A DNA stretch of 64,000 nucleotides. It comes from Halichoerus grypus. Its lineage: Eukaryota; Chordata; Mammalia; Carnivora; Phocidae. Under the pieces are notes generated by a model. The model was given only the letters and a program-made list of their open reading frames with translations. It did not search any database and was not told the DNA's origin. Below are positions 24,316-36,185 of the stretch, one piece after another. Every line of letters begins with the position of its first letter. The first letter of the stretch is position 1. The stretch covers positions 50,362,628 to 50,426,627 of the forward strand of contig NC_135722.1 in the NCBI RefSeq assembly GCF_964656455.1. Reading direction: 5' to 3'. Position numbers and translations under genes: made by a program.

Positions 24316-26180
24316 GGGGGGCGGAGCAAGATGGCGGAGGAGTAGGAGACCTGGATTTCCTCTCCTCTCAGGAATTCAGCTGGATAGGGATCAAACCATT
24401 CTGAACACCTACAAACTCAACAGGAGATCGAAGAAAAGAATAGCAACAACTCTCTAAACAGAAAAGCGACCACTTTCTGGAAGGTAGGACGTGCGGAGAA
24501 GTGAATCCGAGGCGTTATTCGGGAGGATAGACGGCGGGGGAGGGGCCTCCGTCGGCACTTCTGGCAAGTGATAGAGCCACGGAGCACAAAATCGGAACTT
24601 TTAGAAGTCTGCTCCGCTGAGGGACATCACTCTGGTGGCGAAGTGGGGGGTGGAACCCTCGCGGGACAGTGTGGTCTCAGGACCCTCGGGGTCACAGAAA
24701 GACCGGGGGTGCCTGAGTGCGGCAGAGCTCCCAGGTATCGGAGCAGGGAAGCCGGCTGCAGAGACGGAGCCCAGGCGTGGGCTCTCAGCTCGGGGTTGCT
24801 ATAAACCGTGATCCGCGGCACAGTCGGGCCACTGCTCCTCCAGCAGGGACCCAACAAGCGGCAGATCCGGGGAGACTCACCTTCTTCCCCCGGGAGGAGA
24901 GGTGCGGGAGCGCACCGCGGAGATCGGCTGAGTTTGGAGACTCCGCACGGGGTCGGGTGCCAGATAGAAACGCGCGGTCACAGGCCGGGTGAGCGCGGAG
25001 TGTGGCTGGAGACCGCGGAGACGGGAGTGACTGACTGCTTTTCTCTGGGGGCTCGCTGAGGAGCGGGACCCCGAGTTCTCGGCTCCTCCGGGGCGGAGAC
25101 TGGGAGGCCGCCATTTTCACTCTCCACCTCCAAAGCTGTACGGAAAGCTTGCAGGGAACAAAAGCTCCGGAGAGCAAACCCGAGCAGATTACTTAGCCCG
25201 GACCGGCAAGGGCGGGGCAATTTTGCCTCCGGCAAAGACATTTGGGAACCACGGCAACAGGCCCCTCCCCCAGAAGATCAGCGAGAACAGCCAGCCAAGA
25301 CCAAGTTTACCGATCAGTGAGAACGGCAGAACTCCAGCGCTAGGGGAATACTGCACATAGAATTCATGGCTTTTTTACCATGATTCCTTAGTCTTTCAAA
25401 GTTAATTATTTTTTTTAACTGTCTTTTTTTCTTTTTTCTTTTTTCTTTTTTTTTGAATTTTTCTTTTTCCCTTTTTCAACCAACATCTTATCAATCCCTT
25501 TTTTAAAAAAAAAACATTTTTATCTTTCATTTTTAAAGTCATATTCTATCCCTTCATAGTAGTTACTCATATTTTTGGCATATATATATAAGTTGTTCTC
25601 TCTTTAAAATCTTGAGATAGTTTCTTCTAACAGATCAAAATATACTCTAAATCTCTAGTGTATGGTTTTTTTCTACTCCCCTGCCTGATCACATTCTCTC
25701 CCTTTTTTCTTTCTTTTTTTTTTTTTTAAATCCTCTTCTTTCTTTTTTCAAACAACTTATCAAATCCTTTTATAAAATTTTTTATAATTTCCATCTTTAC
25801 AGTCATATTCCATCCCTTCATCATATCAACCCTTATTTTTGTACATATATAAGTTTTTCTTTCTTTAAAATTTTGGGAGGGACTTTCTTTTAACAGACCA
25901 AAATACACCCAAAATCTAGTGTGTGGCACTGATCTATAAACCAGCCTGATCATATTTGATCACATTCTGTTTTTTTTGTTTTGTTTTGTTCTGCTTTTGT
26001 TTGTTTTTATCTTTATCTTTTTCTTTTTTCTTTTTTTCTTTCTTTTTCTTTTTTTCTCTCTTTCCCTTTCTTTTCCCACTGCTTCAGGTCTTTTCTGATT
26101 TGTTTAGAGTATATTTTCTGGGGACGTTGTTACCCTGCTAGCATTTTGTTCTCTCATTAATCTATACTCCTCTGCACAAA
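24316..26180 (+). promoter_or_regulatory. L1 5' UTR with internal promoter, CpG-rich
   Basis: About 1.87 kb. The part from 24470 to 25260 is GC- and CpG-rich, unlike the AT-rich surroundings. CAAGATGGCGG at 24327-24337, a dozen bases from the element start, matches a YY1 site at the place where human L1 also has one. A second YY1-type motif in reverse, GCCGCCATTTT, lies near 25108-25118. The distal part (25380-26140) is T-rich with C/T tracts. ORFs in this region are incidental. Promoter activity is inferred from L1 biology. Confidence 0.8.
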
Positions 26181-27077
26181 ATGACAAGACGGAAAAAATC
26201 ACCTCAACAAAAAGAACAAGAGGTAGTACCGACTGCCAGGGACCTACTCAATACCGACATTAGTACAATGTCAGATCTAGAGTTCAGAATCATCACTTTA
26301 AAGATACTAGCTGGGCTTGAAAAAAGCATGGAAGTTATTAGAGAAACCCTTTCTGGAGAAGTAAAAGAACTAAAGTCTAACCAAGTCGAAATCAAAAAGG
26401 CTATTAATGAAGTGCAATCAAATATGGGGGCGCTAACTGCTAGGATAAATGAGGCAGAAGAAAGAATCAGTGAGATAGAAGACCAAATGATGGAAAATAA
26501 AGAAGCTGAGAAAAAGAGAGATAAACAACTACTGGATCATGAGGGCAGAATTCGAGAGATAAACGATACCATAAGACGAAACAACATTAGAATAATTGGG
26601 ATCCCAGAAGAAGAAGAAAGAGAGAGAGGGGCAGAAGGTATAATGGAGCAAATTATAGCAGAGAACTTCCCTAATTTGGGGAAGGAAACAGGCATCAAAA
26701 TCCAGGAAGCACAGAGAACCCCTCTCAAAATCAATAAAAATAGGTCAACACCCCGACATCTAATAGTAAAACTTACGAGTCTCAGAGACAAAGAGAAAAT
26801 CCTGAAAGCAGCTCGGGAGAAGAGATATGTAACCTACAATGGTAGAAACATTAGATTGGCAACAGACTTATCCACAGAGACCTGGCAGGCCAGAAAGGAC
26901 TGGCAGGACATATTCAGAGCACTAAATGAGAAAAATATGCAGCCAAGAATACTATATCCAGCTAGGCTGTCATTGAAAATTGAAGGAGAGATAAAAAGCT
27001 TCCAGGACAAACAAAAACTAAAGGAATTTGCAAACACGAAACCAGCCCTACAGGAAATCTTGAAAGGGGTCCTCTAA
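26181..27077 (+). CDS. L1 ORF1 protein (RNA-binding chaperone), intact
   Basis: 298 codons from ATG to stop with no interruption. L1 ORF1p forms trimers, coats L1 RNA in cytoplasmic particles and aids target-primed reverse transcription. The sequence shows a basic start (TRRKKSPQQK), a long helical, Glu/Lys-rich coiled-coil stretch at about residues 45-130 (with EAEERISEIEDQM), the RRM region starting at RRNNIRIIGIPEE (about 132-144) and the C-terminal domain with LYPARLSLKIEGEIKSF (about 259-275). Shorter than human ORF1p (338), mainly in the N-terminal/coiled-coil part. It sits 81 bases before ORF2, the usual bicistronic L1 arrangement. No disabling change seen. Confidence 0.95.
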   Translation: MTRRKKSPQQKEQEVVPTARDLLNTDISTMSDLEFRIITLKILAGLEKSMEVIRETLSGEVKELKSNQVEIKKAINEVQSNMGALTARINEAEERISEIEDQMMENKEAEKKRDKQLLDHEGRIREINDTIRRNNIRIIGIPEEEERERGAEGIMEQIIAENFPNLGKETGIKIQEAQRTPLKINKNRSTPRHLIVKLTSLRDKEKILKAAREKRYVTYNGRNIRLATDLSTETWQARKDWQDIFRALNEKNMQPRILYPARLSLKIEGEIKSFQDKQKLKEFANTKPALQEILKGVL

Positions 27078-27158
27078 GCAAAGAGAGAGCCTAAAAGCAA
27101 CATAGACCAGAAAGGAACACGAACAATATACAGTAACAGTCACTTTACAGGCAATACA

Positions 27159-30100
27159 ATGGCACTAAATTCCTATCTTTCAATAGTTACCCTGAATGTA
27201 AATGGGCTAAATGCCCCAAACAAAAGACACAGGCTATCAGATTGGATTAAAAAACAAGACCCATCGATATGCTGTCTGCAAGAGACTCATTTTAGACCCA
27301 AAGACACCCCCAGATTGAAAGTGAGGGGGTGGAAAACCATTTACCATGCTAATGGACACCCAAAGAAAGCTGGGGTGGCAATCCTTATATCAGACAAATT
27401 AGATTTTAAACCAAAGACTGTAATAAGAGATGAGGAAGGACACTATATCCTACTTAAAGGGTCTATCCAACAAGAAGATCTAACAATTGTAAATATCTAT
27501 GCCCCTAACATGGGAGCAGCCAATTATATAAGGAAATTAATAACAAAAGCAAAGAAACACATTGACAACAATACAATAATAGTGGGGGACTTTAACACCC
27601 CCCTCACTGAAATGGACAGATCGTCTAAGCAAAAGATCAACAAGGAAATAAAGACTTTAAATGACACACTGGACCAAAGGGACTTCACAGACATATTCAG
27701 AACATTCCATCCCAAAGCAACGGAATACACATTCTTCTCTAGTGCCCATGGAACATTCTCCAGAATAGATCACATCCTAGGTCATAAATCAGGTCTCAAC
27801 CGGTACCAGAAGATTGGGATCATCCCCTGCCTATTTTCAGACCACAATGCTTTGAAACTAGAACTCAATCACAAGAGGAAAGTCGGAAAGAACTCAAATA
27901 CATGGAGGCTAAAGAGCATCCTACTGAAGAATGAATGGGTCAACCAGGAAATTAAAGAAGAATTAAAAAGATTCATGGAAACCAATGAAAATGAAAACAC
28001 AACTATTCAAAATCTTTGGGATACAGCAAAGGCAGTCCTAAGAGGAAAGTATATAGCAATACAAGCCTTTCTCAAGAAACAAGAAAGGTCTCAAGTACAC
28101 AACCTAACCCTACACCTAAAGGAGCTGGAGAAAGAACAGCAAATAAACCTAAACCCAGCAGGAGAAGAGAAATAATAAAGATCAGAGCAGAAATCAATGA
28201 AATAGAAACCAAAAGAACAGTAGAACAGATCAACGAAACTAGGAGCTGGTTCTTTGAAAGAATTAACAAGATTGATAAGCCCCTGGCCAGACTTATCAAA
28301 AAGAAAAGAGAAATGACCCAAATCAACAAAATCATGAATGAAAGAGGAGAAATCACAACCAACACCAAAGAAATACAAACAATTATAAGAACATATTATG
28401 AGCAACTCTATGCCAGCAAATTAGATAACCTGGAAGAAATGGATGCATTCCTAGAGATGTATCAACTACCAAAACTGAACCAGGAAGAAATAGAAAACCT
28501 GAACAGACCTATAACCACTAAGGAAATTGAAGCAGTCATCCAAAATCTCCCAAAACACAAAAGCCCAGGGCCAGATGGCTTCCCAGGGGAATTCTACCAA
28601 ACATTTCAAGAAGAATTAATACCTATTCTTCTGAAACTGTTCCAAAAAATAGAAATGGAAGGAAAACTTCCAAACTCATTTTATGAGGCCACCATTACCT
28701 TGATCCCAAAACCAGACAAAGACCCCATCCAAAAGGAGAATTACAGACCAATATCCCTGATGAACATGGATGCAAAAATTCTCACCAAAATACTAGCCAA
28801 TAGGATCCAACAGTACATTAAAAGGATTATTCACCACGACCAAGTGGGATTTATCCCTGGGCTGCAAGGATGGTTCAACATCCGCAAATCAATCAATGTG
28901 ATACAATACATTAACAAAAGAAAGAACAAGAATCATATGATCCTCTCAATAGATGCAGAAAAAGCATTTGACAAAGTACAGCATCCTTTCTTGATCAAAA
29001 CTCTTCAGAGTATAGGCATAGAGGGTACATACCTCAATATCATAAAAGCCATCTATGAAAAACCTACAGCGAATATCATTCTCAATGGGGAAAAACTGAG
29101 AGCTTTCCCCCTAAGGTCAGGAACGCGGCAGGGATGTCCACTATCACCACTGCTATTCAACATAGTATTGGAAGTCCTAGCCACAGCAATCAGACAACAA
29201 AAAGAAATCAAAGGCATCCAAATCGGCAAAGAAGAAGTCAAACTCTCACTCTTTGCAGATGATATGATACTTTATGTGGAAAATCCCAAAGACTCCACCC
29301 CAAAACTGCTAGAACTCATACAGGAATTCAGTCAAGTGGCAGGATATAAAATCAATGCACAGAAGTCAGTGGCATTCCTATACACCAACAACAAGTCAGA
29401 AGAAAGAGAAATTAAGGAGTCGATCCCATATACAATTGCACCCAAAATCATAAGATACCTAGGAATAAATCTAACCAAAGAGGCAAAGGATCTGTACTCA
29501 GAAAACTATCAAATACTCATGAAAGAAATTGAGGAAGACACAAAGAAATGGAAAAACGTTCCATGCTCATGGATTGGAAGAACAAATATTGTGAAGATGT
29601 CAATCCTACCTAGAGCAATCTACACATTCAATGCAATCCCCATCAAAATACCATCCACTTTTTTCAAAGAAATGGAACAAATAATCCTAAAATTTGTATG
29701 GAACCAGAAAAGACCCCGCATAGCCAGAGGAATGTTGAAAAAGAAAAGCAAAGCTGGCGGCATCACAATTCCGGACTTCCAGCTCTACTACAAAGCTGTC
29801 ATCATCAAGACAGTATGGTACTGGCACAAAAACAGACACATAGATCAATGGAACAGAATAGAGAGCCCAGAAATGGACCCTCAACTCTATGGTCAACTCA
29901 TCTTTGACAAAGCAGGAAAGAATGTCCAATGGAAAAAAGACAGTCTCTTCAACAAATGGTGTTGGGAAAATTGGACAGCCACATGCAGAAGAATGAAACT
30001 GGACCATTTCCTTACACCACACACAAAAATAGACTCCAAATGGTTGAAAGACCTCAATGTGAGACGGGAGTCCATCAAAATCCTAAAGGAGAACACAGGC

Positions 30101-30973
30101 AGCAACCTCTTCGACCTCAGCCGCAGCAACTTCTTCCTAGAAACATCGCCAAAGGCAAGGGAAGCAAGGGCAAAAATGAACTCTTGGGACTTCATCAAGA
30201 TAAAAAGCTTTTGCAAAGCAAAGGAAACAGTCAACAAAACCGAAAGACAACTGACAGAATGGGAGAAGATATTTGCAAATGACATATCAGATAAAGGGCT
30301 AGTATCCAAAATCTATAAAGAACTCATCAAACTCAACACCAAAAGAACAAAGAATCCAATCAAGAAATGGGCAGAAGACATGAACAGACATTTTTCCAAA
30401 GAAGACATCCAAACGGCCAACAGACACATGAAAAAGTGTTCAATATCGCTCGGCATCAGGGAAATCCAAATCAAAACCTCAATGAGATACCACCTCACAC
30501 CAGTCAGAATGGCTAAAATTAACAAGTCAGGAAATGACAGATGTTGGCGGGGATGCGGAGAAAGGGGAACCCTCCTACACTGTGGGTGGGAATGCAAGCT
30601 GGTGCAGCCACTCTGGAAAACAGTATGGAGGTTCCTCAAAAAGTTGAAAATAGAGCTACCATATGATCCAGCAATTGCACTACTGGGTATTTACCCCAAA
30701 GATACAAAAGTAGGGACCCGAAAGGCTACGTGCACCCCGATGTTTATAGCAGCAATGTCCACAATAGCCAAACTGTGGAAAGAGCCAAGATGTCCATCAA
30801 CAGATGAATGGATAAAGAAGATGTGGTATATATACACAATGGAATATTATGCGGCCATCAAAAGGAATGAGATCTTGCCATTTGCAACGACGTGGATGGA
30901 ACTGGAGGGTATTATGCTGAGCAAAATAAGTCAAACAGAGAAAGACATGTATCATATGACCTCACTGATATGA
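27159..30973 (+). pseudogene. L1 ORF2 (endonuclease-reverse transcriptase), one frameshift
   Basis: ORF2p nicks target DNA and copies L1 RNA. The first frame runs 338 codons (27159-28175) and holds the AP-type endonuclease: Asn at VTLNVNGLN (residues 10-18), QETH with Glu42, GDFN with Asp144/Asn146, and SDHNALKLE. Around 28161-28170 one base appears to be missing: the text stops as AGEEK in frame 1 while the homologous [10 protein letters not shown] continues in the next frame, which then stays open to 30973. That part has the RT fingers/palm ([43 protein letters not shown]) with the catalytic FADD at 29252-29263, and the C-terminal Cys-rich [14 protein letters not shown]. Apart from this shift the total length (about 1271 codons) is normal. 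Encoded protein would be a 338-residue endonuclease fragment, so autonomous mobility is not expected unless the deletion is an assembly error. Confidence 0.93.
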
Positions 30974-31426
30974 GGAATTCTTAATCTCAGGAAACAAACT
31001 GAGGGTTGCTGGAGTGGGGGGTGGGGTGGGAGGGACGGGGTGACTGGGTGATGGACACTGGGGAGGGTATGTGTTCTGGTAAGCGCTGTGAATTGTGCAA
31101 GACTGTTGAATCTCAGATCTGTACCTCTGAAACAAATAATGCAATATATGTTAAGAAAGAAAGAAAGAAGAAGAGGAATGTAGCAGGAGGGGAAGAATGA
31201 AGGGGGGGAAATCGGAGGGGGAGAAGAACCATGAGAGACGATGGACTCTGAAAAACAAACTGAGGGTTCTAGAGGGGAGGGGGGTGGGAGGATGGGTTAG
31301 CCTGGTGATGGGTATTGAGGAGGGCACATTCTGCGTGGAGCACTGGGTGTTATGCACAAACAATAAATCATGGAACACTATATCTAAAACTAATGATGTA
31401 ATGTATGGGGATTAACATAACAATAA
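30974..31426 (+). other. L1 3' UTR with duplicated block
   Basis: Block A (about 30985-31150: CTCAGGAAACAAACTGAGGG, G-rich tract, TCTGTACCTCTGAAACAAAT) is followed by an AAGAAAGAAAGAAGAAGAGG linker and block B (about 31245-31415: GAAAAACAAACTGAGGG, G-rich tract, GAGCACTGGGTGTTATG). The two blocks align with each other, each being a complete L1-style 3' end. Confidence 0.85.
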
Positions 31427-31459
31427 AAAAATTTAAAAAAAAATTTTTTTAAAAAAAAG

Positions 31460-31675
31460 AATAGTCTAGGGGTGCCTGGGTGGCTCAGTCGTTAAGCGTC
31501 TGCATTCTGCTCAGGTCATGATCCCAGGGTCCTGGGATCAAGCCCCGCATCAGGTTCCCTGTTCAGTGGGAAGCCTGCTTCTCTCTCTCCCACTCCCCCT
31601 GCTTGTGTTCCCTCTCTCACTGTGTCTCTCTCTGTCAAATAAATAAATAAAATCTTTAAAAAAAAAAATAGTCTA
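31460..31675 (+). mobile_element. Can-SINE with target-site duplication
   Basis: AATAGTCTA at 31460-31468 and 31667-31675 frames the element (31469-31666). Head GGGGTGCCTGGGTGGCTCAG, then GATCAAGCCCCGC B-box region, CT-rich body, and the AATAAATAAATAAAATC tail. Inserted just beyond the tail of the full-length L1. Confidence 0.93.
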
Positions 31676-33265
31676 TTAAAAACATAAGCAACTAAAAAAG
31701 AATACAAAATTTTGTGAGTCCCTTGTATGTCCCTTGCAATCTTACAAAGGCACTAGGGTGCTCTGATAACTGGTCTAAAACTGACACTAATACATTCAGC
31801 TCTGTGGTGGAGACATTAACCATGTTTGGCAGACAGCTTCTGTTAAAAATGTGGGTACTCATAAGTAGCCTCCAACCTTTGGCCATTAATACAACCTTAC
31901 ACAATTACTGGCAAATTGAGAGGGTTGGTAGTTTCAGGAACATTAACTAATTAAACATACTTCTTGGCATAAAAAGCTATGCGCCAAGAGGACATTACCT
32001 TGCAAAGATCTGCTATACAGAAAAAGAGAATGATTTATTGTGATTAGCATTGCTGCAGAGGCCTTAATTATCCTGTTTAATTTTTTTGTCTTCTGTCACA
32101 AGATTCTAGATCCCCAGGAAAGTCTGGAAAGACACAGTTCATTCCAGGAGTTCATCCAAAACCTGATAAAATATGCTATCCATTTAGGATCTTCAGGACT
32201 AATAGAAAAATAGTCTTCCCACAGAAAGCGCTTCAACAGATGGGGTAGACATTTTCACAGCCCTGGGTAAGTTTGCCATGAAATGACTGAGACTCGGGGG
32301 GAGAAAATGCACAATTCAAACAGATGTTTCCAAGATACAGAAGCAAAGGGGGATGCCCAGGCAATTACAGGGATATATATGTGAAAATCTTGCTAGCCAT
32401 GCTAAGCATTCCAATCTAAAGAGCACTGGTCAATGAGCAGGGCTGCAAGAGATGGTATATTGTTAGAACATCTGGTTCTTTTCCAGTGCAAACTGAGGGA
32501 TTTAAACCATTCAATAACCCAAGTTTAATGATTAGTGGACACACAAACAAAGCGCATAATAACCAATGTTCATTCTGTTGATAGAGTGTCTCTTCTAATT
32601 GGCCTGTCCCAGGGCTTGAATATTTTGAATACCTTCTCTGCACTCACCTATCCATTTAGAGTTAAAAAGCATTGGTTAAAATCAAAGTATTTAGAACCAG
32701 CCCAGGCTCCAAAGCTCAGCTTTGTCACCAAAAGTGTGACCTTGGGCCAATTACGTAACCACTTCACTTCCATTTCTTCATTTTTACATGGGGAAAATAA
32801 TTATATCTGCCTCATAGATTTACTTTTAATAATAAACAAAGTGACCCAATATCAATCCATAGAAAAGTCAGCACAGTACATTTTGTACTCATTCATAATA
32901 GGTTATTTAATATTTATTGTTATTGCTTGCCATTACAATTATTTTTTTCATTAAGATAGCGATCTTAATAAATTATTGTTTAGTGACTGACACGTATCAG
33001 ATACTATGCTCCAGATATCAAGAAGAAAAGGTATAGTCTCTACCCTCAAGGAGTTCACGTTTCTGACAGGTAAGAGAGCCATCATAGTAAAACAAATCTG
33101 ATTAGGACATCACCCTGCTTCCAATCCTTTGGCTTCTCAGTTCCCTGAGGAATCTGCTTTGCAGGACTTTTGGCTCCAACCTAAAAGCACTGTCTTTCCA
33201 CTCTCTCTGCTTTACCCTATTGAATTTATCTTCAACTCCCTAAATGAAGGAAGGGAAAGCTAAAG
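31676..33265. other. spacer with MIR and L2 remnants
   Basis: A MIR-like stretch at about 32690-32830 (CAGCTTTGTCACCAAAAGTG, GTGACCTTGGGCCAATTACG, TTTACATGGGGAAAATAATT) and a reversed L2-type end at 32980-33075 (CTCTACCCTCAAGGAGTTCA). The 139-codon ORF at 32535-32954 runs through the MIR and is taken as chance. Confidence 0.5.
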
Positions 33266-33480
33266 TGGGGGGGAATCAGAGGGGGAGACGAACGATGAGA
33301 GACTCTGGAGTCCAGGAAACAAACTGAGGGTGTCAGGGGTGGGGGAATGGGTTAGCCCAGTGACGGGTATTAAGGAGGGCACGTGCTGCAATGAGCACTG
33401 GGTGTTATACACAAATAATGAATCATGGAACACTACATCAAAAACTAATGTATGGTGACTAACATAACATAATAAAAGAA
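33266..33480 (+). mobile_element. truncated L1 3' end
   Basis: Matches L1 3' UTR block B: GAATCAGAGGGGGAGACGAA, GGGTATTAAGGAGGGCACG, GAGCACTGGGTGTTATACAC, ATCATGGAACACTACATCA and an ACATAATAAAAG end. Confidence 0.9.
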
Positions 33481-35739
33481 AGATTTTATTTTTTATTGAC
33501 ATAAAGCTTACATTATATTAAAATTAAAATAATTTGTTCTAAGATTTTATGATTTGAAAATTAAAGATAAATTAATGGAAGCTGAATATTGTGGAGTGTT
33601 TTATTTTCCTTTGTTTTTGTTTTGTTTTGTGTTTGTGTTTGTTTTTTAGCTCTCTTGCATTACAGTTCCCCAATATTATGTTCAGGATGCCTATGGAATA
33701 AAACACCACAGCTGTTGACCGTGCCCGCAACATTTCCCTAAACTTCTATCATCTCCTCACCCTACCCTCTATGTTACTATCCTCATCCCTAGATCCCTTC
33801 AGGAAGTCCTTATTTCCTCAGATCTCATTATAGCAATTTTATTTGGTGAGCCTCTCTTGACCATATAGGGCAAGGTCTCAACATCCATTTGACCTACATC
33901 GGTGCTTCTCAAACTTGAATGTCACATAAGTCCCTTAGGTATCTTGCAAAAATGCAGATGATCACTCAGTATATCTGATATTCTACATTTCTCACAAGCT
34001 TCCATGTGATGCCAATACTATTGGTTTTTTAGTAGCAGAAATCTATTAATTTTCCTCCTTTAGAGTAACTATAGCACAGTACTGTAATTTCCCACATACT
34101 TAATTTTATCCTCCACTAAACTCTGTAACATCTGGGGCAATATCCATTGTGTTCACTGTTACTACACCTTCAAATCTTACTCAGTAACAGACATATAGTA
34201 TGCATACAATATTTTTGTAATGATAAATGAATGCATGAAGAATGTTGATGGAAGCATGTATAAGACATAGTGAGAGCAGAGAGGAATGGGATAAATAGGA
34301 ATAATAGGAATAGCCAGAGGAGATGATAGAGAGAGGAAAGTAAGAGCTACATTTCTTTATCCACTAAAATTGAATGGTTAATGTTGGCCAAATTAATAGG
34401 GTAGAACTACTGGTAATTCAACATGACTGAATCCAGGAGAAGAGAATGAGACTGTCACCAGACCCCGGAGGGCCTGCAGGAGTTGTAGGACCTTAGTATT
34501 TTTTGTAAATAGCAAATAGGTTGTTTCTAAACACAGTTACTGAGGCAGGAACCAGTTTTTGTTGTTATTGTTATTCTTTGCTTGCTTTTAGGTTTGCTTC
34601 TACAATTGGATATATTAACCCTCGATTATCTGATTTGCCTCTTGCTCCTGTCTCCGACTGTTTCTTTCAGAACCTACACTATTTACTCCCTTAGAAAACT
34701 CTCAGTCCTGAATTCTGTTTTCCCATTTCCTGATTCAAGATGACTATCCACATCAGCTGCTCCATGCGTGAATTTTAAAGGTCATAACCTATGACCAGAT
34801 AAAATACTTATTTCTGTGTCATTGAGAATTTTTGTTACCTACATGTTTTACTACTGTAGATAATACTGCAATAAATGTTCTCTATATAAAATGTGGCGTG
34901 TATCTCTATTTTTTCCTCTGGATAAATTTCTAGAAATAGAACATAATGGACCTTTTAAGCCAACAATATACTGGAAAATACACTTTCAGAAAGTTCATAC
35001 AAATACTGTAAAACAGGGCTTAGTCCATGATAACACAGCAACATAACACTGTGTATTGTAAGTTTCTTAAAATTTTGTGATTTTATTGAGGGGTATTTTG
35101 CTCAGACTTTCAGAAGGTTGAACTGAATTACCAGCTACTGTTCTGCTGGGCTGGCATGAGAGTAGGGCAGTGAGAAGGACTGTAATTTGAAAGTACGAGT
35201 ACAATGTGTGTCAGTGCTCTACCACTATGCACACCGTTCCATGCACATGCACCAAGCTCTGGCTCAGAGGATACTATAATATTATTATAACTCTATTGCT
35301 GTGAGAAAAAGTAACATTCTTTTGGCCAGGGGATAAATAAACATAATCCCCAAGAAGTTTCTGAGACTGATGGGAACGCAGTCACTGCCCTAGAATTTGC
35401 CCAGACTGGTAGAGAAAATGTTTCCAAAGGTCTCAAGAAGTTCACTGTAAGGAGATATGACAGACCAAACTTCATATACAAAATGTAAGCATACACAGGT
35501 GACAGCGTGTTAACATCCAGGCTAGCACATAAGCATGCACACATGCTGTTGGGTTAGAACAATTGGAATTGGAATTAGTGGTAGATGAATGATCATGTGA
35601 AGATTCTCTAGCGAATGAGTTTTAAAACCTGAAGGGTTTCCAATAGCCCAAGCTTTAAATAGTGGTTGTCACACTTATTAACTGAGAGACCTAAGTAAGT
35701 TACTTATATTTTCTAATCCTTGGTAACTGTAATAAATCA
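33481..35739. other. spacer with old repeat relics
   Basis: L2-like text at about 34090-34245 (GGGGCAATATCCATTGTGTT, AATGATAAATGAATGCATG). Reverse L1-like text at about 34830-35010 (GATAATACTGCAATAAATGT, TAAATTTCTAGAAATAGAAC). No gene; ORF of 83 codons at 35293-35544 has no support. Confidence 0.4.
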
Positions 35740-36185
35740 AAGTAATAAGGGATTCTTCCATCAAATTTATTATCTTACAGTTGAGTAGGTCAGAAAACTG
35801 ATATGAATCTCACTGAGCTAAAATCAAGGCATCAACAGGGCTGCATTATTTTCTAGAGAGCATAAGGAAGAACAATACCCTTGCCTTTTCTCCTTCTAGA
35901 GATTGCCCACATTCCTTGGCTCATGATCTCCGTCGCTCTGCCATCTTCAAAGCTAGCAATGGTGGATCAAATCCTTCTCAGGCTGCCACCTCTCTGGGTC
36001 TCCACTTTTAAGGACACATGTGATTAGAATGAACCCACCCAGATGATTCAGGATAATCTCATCTCAAGGTCTTCAAAGTCAATCACATCTGCAAAATCCC
36101 TTCTGCGTGTTAACGTAACATATTCATGGGTTCCAGGTATTAGGACGTGGACATCTTTGAGGGGCACTATTTTCTCTACCGAAAA
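35740..36185 (-). repeat. ancient LTR-like repeat, reverse orientation
   Basis: CACTGAGCTAAAATCAAGGC, CATTCCTTGGCTCATGATCT, TTTTAAGGACACATGTGATT, TCTCATCTCAAGGTCTTCAA, CACATCTGCAAAATCCCTTC and TTAGGACGTGGACATCTTTG follow, in order, the reverse of a MaLR/MLT-type LTR as I remember it. Diverged; exact family not assigned. Confidence 0.5.

Larger units (their letters stand above)
24303..31439 (+). mobile_element. full-length L1 (LINE-1) retrotransposon
   Basis: Complete architecture: 5' UTR (24316-26180), ORF1 (26181-27077), 81-base spacer, ORF2 (27159-30973, one frameshift) and 3' UTR (30974-31426) with A-rich end. AAAAATTTAAAAA occurs at 24303-24315 and 31427-31439, a plausible target duplication though low in complexity. 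The first element bases are a G-run followed by CGGAGCAAGATGGCGG. Intact ORF1 and a single lesion in ORF2 indicate a young insertion of a recently active carnivore L1 lineage. Confidence 0.96.

Noticed and set aside
24785..25177. 130-codon minus-strand ORF in GC-rich DNA
   Set aside because: Lies in the CpG-rich L1 5' UTR, where stop codons are rare. No evidence of a protein such as primate ORF0.
24470..25260. CpG island of a host gene
   Set aside because: The interval lies wholly inside the L1 5' UTR.
25956..26141. Phe/Ser-rich small ORF resembling a membrane peptide
   Set aside because: Product of the T-rich tract in the L1 5' UTR.
32535..32954. 139-codon plus-strand ORF
   Set aside because: Runs through a MIR remnant and AT-rich DNA; no motif.
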